Source: Calliopum simillimum
Taxonomy: Eukaryota > Arthropoda > Insecta > Diptera > Lauxaniidae
DNA length: 64,000 bases
Assembly (NCBI GenBank): GCA_951812925.1
Contig: OX638368.1
Span: 128,859,309 to 128,923,308 of the forward strand
Direction of reading: 5' to 3'
The notes below the pieces were generated by a model. That model saw nothing but the letters and a program-made list of their open reading frames with translations, was not told the DNA's origin and made no database searches. Made by a program: the position numbers and the translations under genes. Shown piece after piece: positions 61,647 to 64,000 of the stretch; position 1 is the stretch's first letter; each line of letters opens with the position of its first letter.

Positions 61647-62763
61647 GTCATTTGGTAGTTTTACCTGGAAAGTTTTGCGGGATTTTTGCACATGAGTTAT
61701 TTTATAGATTTCGATGTGGTCTTTTAGAATTTCAACTTTGCTACCCCGAATCGTGTTCGCTCGCGCCGGCATATTGGAAAAATGGCGTCCAAAATCAGTT
61801 TTTTACAAATATCTCTTTAACGGTTAGAGAAACATTTTTTGGCGCAATATTATAGCTTATAAAATTTTCTATAAAAATGACCCTTTAGTTTTTTTCGTAT
61901 AATATGACTTATAACTTAGGAGATATTCTAATTCAAATTTCGAAAAAAAATATTATATTTGTGCATACCGCTTATGAGTAGGCACAGTGATGTGTTGAAC
62001 TTAAAATTACAATTTGGCAAACCTGAAATTTATAAAAAAACCGTTTTTTCAAAAAATCTCCAAAACGGTTCGTTCTAGAAAAAAAAATGTTCAATTTTGA
62101 ATGATTTTCAAGTCGCGATATCTCATAAAGGGTAAGTCTGACGAAAAAACAGTTCGAAGAGACCCTTATAGAGAATTGAACGTTCTTCAAAAATTTTTTT
62201 TTTAAGACGAACCGTTTTAGAGCTATTTGGAAAAACGGTTTTTTTCTAAATTTCAGGTTTGCTAAAAAAATATCTCCTAAACTATAAGTCATACAAAAAA
62301 AAAAAACAATATGTTACTTGTAGTGCAAGTAATTCCCTATAAAAAAATAGTCTTACTTTTAGCGTGTGACTCACCGTTCATGAGTTATCATAATTTTAAA
62401 CTGAATAAATCACTGTACCTACTCATAAGCGGTATGCAAAATTTACTAATTTTTTTTCAAATTTTGATTTAGGATATCTCCTGAGTTATAAGTCTTCGTA
62501 CGACAATTTAAAGGTCATTTTTATAGAAAAATTTATAAGCTACAATATTGCACAATATTTTTCTCTAAATGTAACCGTTAAAGAGATATTTGTAAAAAAC
62601 TTATTTGGACGCCATTTTTCCAATATGGTGGCGCGAGCGAACACGATTCGAGGTAGCAAAATTAAAATTCTGAAAGAGCATATCGAAATCTATAAAATAA
62701 CTCATGTGCAAAAATCCCGCAAAACTTTCCAGGTAACATCATTTTATTCTCCCAAATGATTGT
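61647..62763. mobile_element. 1.1-kb foldback element
   Basis: Arms meet near 62195. Outer parts contain ACCTGGAAAGTTTTGCGGGA, ATTTTTGCACATGAG and GCGAGCGAACACGATTCG-type text in opposed copies; inner parts contain CTCATAAGCGGTATGC and AAACGGTT. Both arms repeat the theme GAGATATTT / ACCGTTAAAGAG. Non-coding. Confidence 0.75.
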
Positions 62764-62902
62764 ATGTATATATAGTATACTATAAAGATAATATTGCAGC
62801 CTTTAAATATTCGAAGTTATTGCAGAAAACTATATGTAAATTATGTCGATGTGGCCGTTTTACTAAGTCTATAAGCACAATACATATACATATGTATACA
62901 TA

Positions 62903-63889
62903 TTAGACTGTTTCATAATTTTTTTTTGTGTCCTTTGGATTTTTTGTTAAAAGGATAAAAACTAAAAATTCTAGTGCAAGGAGAGCCCATAATATTATTA
63001 TTTACTGGTGGCGCATTTTACATATTTCTTTCCTTTAAGTATGAATTGTGTAGTAAAGAATACTCTTATAAGGAATTTCGTATATGCGGCATTCTGTTGT
63101 GACTCTTGGATATTTTGCCCTTTTTCATTTATTATCTTAAGGAAGGATTAAAGCCAAACTACTGCTATTCTATGAATTTTTTTTATGCTACAATTTAAGA
63201 AATATGTGACTTAAATTGAAGACCTTAAAATAAAAGCCAGCAATTTTGATGAAGAAAATATAACATTTTGAATTTGTGACTCGACGGTACATTCTGTTCT
63301 GACTTGCGGCAGAAGAATGAGATCAATGAAATTTAGGTAGCGTACAATCGAATTTTTGATGTTTTAATTAATTATGTCTATTGTAATAAGCGATAACTTC
63401 TTAAGACTATCTTTGATCAAAGCCGCGTAAGCCATGTGGTCATAAATAAAATTTGGACCAATTTGCTTTTTGGTCAAAAATCGGCCCAAGCTGCTACTTT
63501 TTATTGTTACAGGCAATAACTTGAAAAAACTAAATACAGTTTTCTCAATTTTGAAAACCATTTTAAACTTTGAAACCTCAAAAACTAACGAAGTAACATC
63601 TTCACGAAAAATATTATTATATATAAAATTGTATGCTCTTTCCAATGGTAGTAGTCCCATTCGTCTAAGTTTTCTTTTTCACGAGATATATACAAAAGTG
63701 TTCATAAGAGTATTCTTCACCATACAATACATACTTAAACCAAAGAAATAATATGCGCCACCAGTAAATATTAATATTATGGGCTCTCCTTGCGCCAGAA
63801 TTTTTCTATGCTTTTAACAAATAAACCTGTTTGAAAGCAAAAAGAAAGAAAAAAAAAAAAAAAAAATAAAAAATTATGAAGCAGTCTAA
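62903..63889. mobile_element. 987-bp MITE, TA target site
   Basis: The left end TTAGACTGTTTCATAATTTT and the complementary right end (to 63889) form inverted repeats of about 110 bp that include AAGGAGAGCCCATAATATTA and TTTACTGGTGGCGCAT. TA flanks both sides (62901-62902 and 63890-63891), as for Tc1/mariner elements. No transposase inside. Confidence 0.75.
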
Positions 63890-64000
63890 TACACATATTA
63901 CGAACAAATTCATTGGCAACGCTTATTATATCTTGGTTCGCTTCAAGGTGTTCAAACAAGCTATTTCAATGGGACAGCGTAGAGTACTCCTTTTTTTTGC

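Overview
The window looks like a piece of an AT-rich insect chromosome, most likely from a higher fly (Diptera). Short introns of about 65-80 bp, GT/AG splice sites, a fly-type PP5 phosphatase (PpD3), CLIP-domain serine proteases, Tc1/mariner, Harbinger-like and gypsy-like remnants, and very abundant foldback (inverted-repeat) elements all fit that. Placing it in a family such as Tephritidae is only an inference. No bacterial genes, tRNA, rRNA or CRISPR array was recognised.

Layout. 1-4.4 kb: intergenic, repeat-derived. 4.4-21.3 kb (minus): one giant gene with a three-exon model and about 5,592 residues, built from seven copies of a Lys/Pro-rich plus coiled-coil module in strict A-B-A-B-A-B-A order, with a unique acidic tail. 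I do not recognise this protein; it is the most unusual object here. 21.3-25.1 kb: intergenic with a foldback element. 25.1-33.7 kb (minus): PpD3, eight coding exons and 540 residues, whose 4.4-kb first intron holds nested foldback elements and a Tc1 relic. 33.7-39.4 kb: intergenic, packed with MITEs, a solo LTR and a poly(A)-tailed retroposon. 39.4-40.7 kb (plus): a small two-exon gene resembling C14orf119 (DUF4508). 42.4-43.0 kb (minus): a small convergent gene. 44.2-50.9 kb (plus): a complete CLIP-domain trypsin-like protease gene, with a 2.7-kb element apparently inserted in its 5' leader. 51-54.2 kb: LINE relic and a 2-kb foldback with a mariner fragment. 54.9 kb to the window end (plus): the start of a second, paralogous CLIP protease gene (promoter, signal peptide, clip exon); its protease-domain exons are not seen in the window, and its long presumed intron carries foldbacks and a dead DD37E transposase.

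Relations between genes. The two CLIP proteases are tandem duplicates that share a core promoter block. PpD3 is a stand-alone phosphatase gene. The giant gene has no partner in the window that explains its function. All exon models were built by eye from reading frame, splice sites and family resemblance; RNA evidence was not available.
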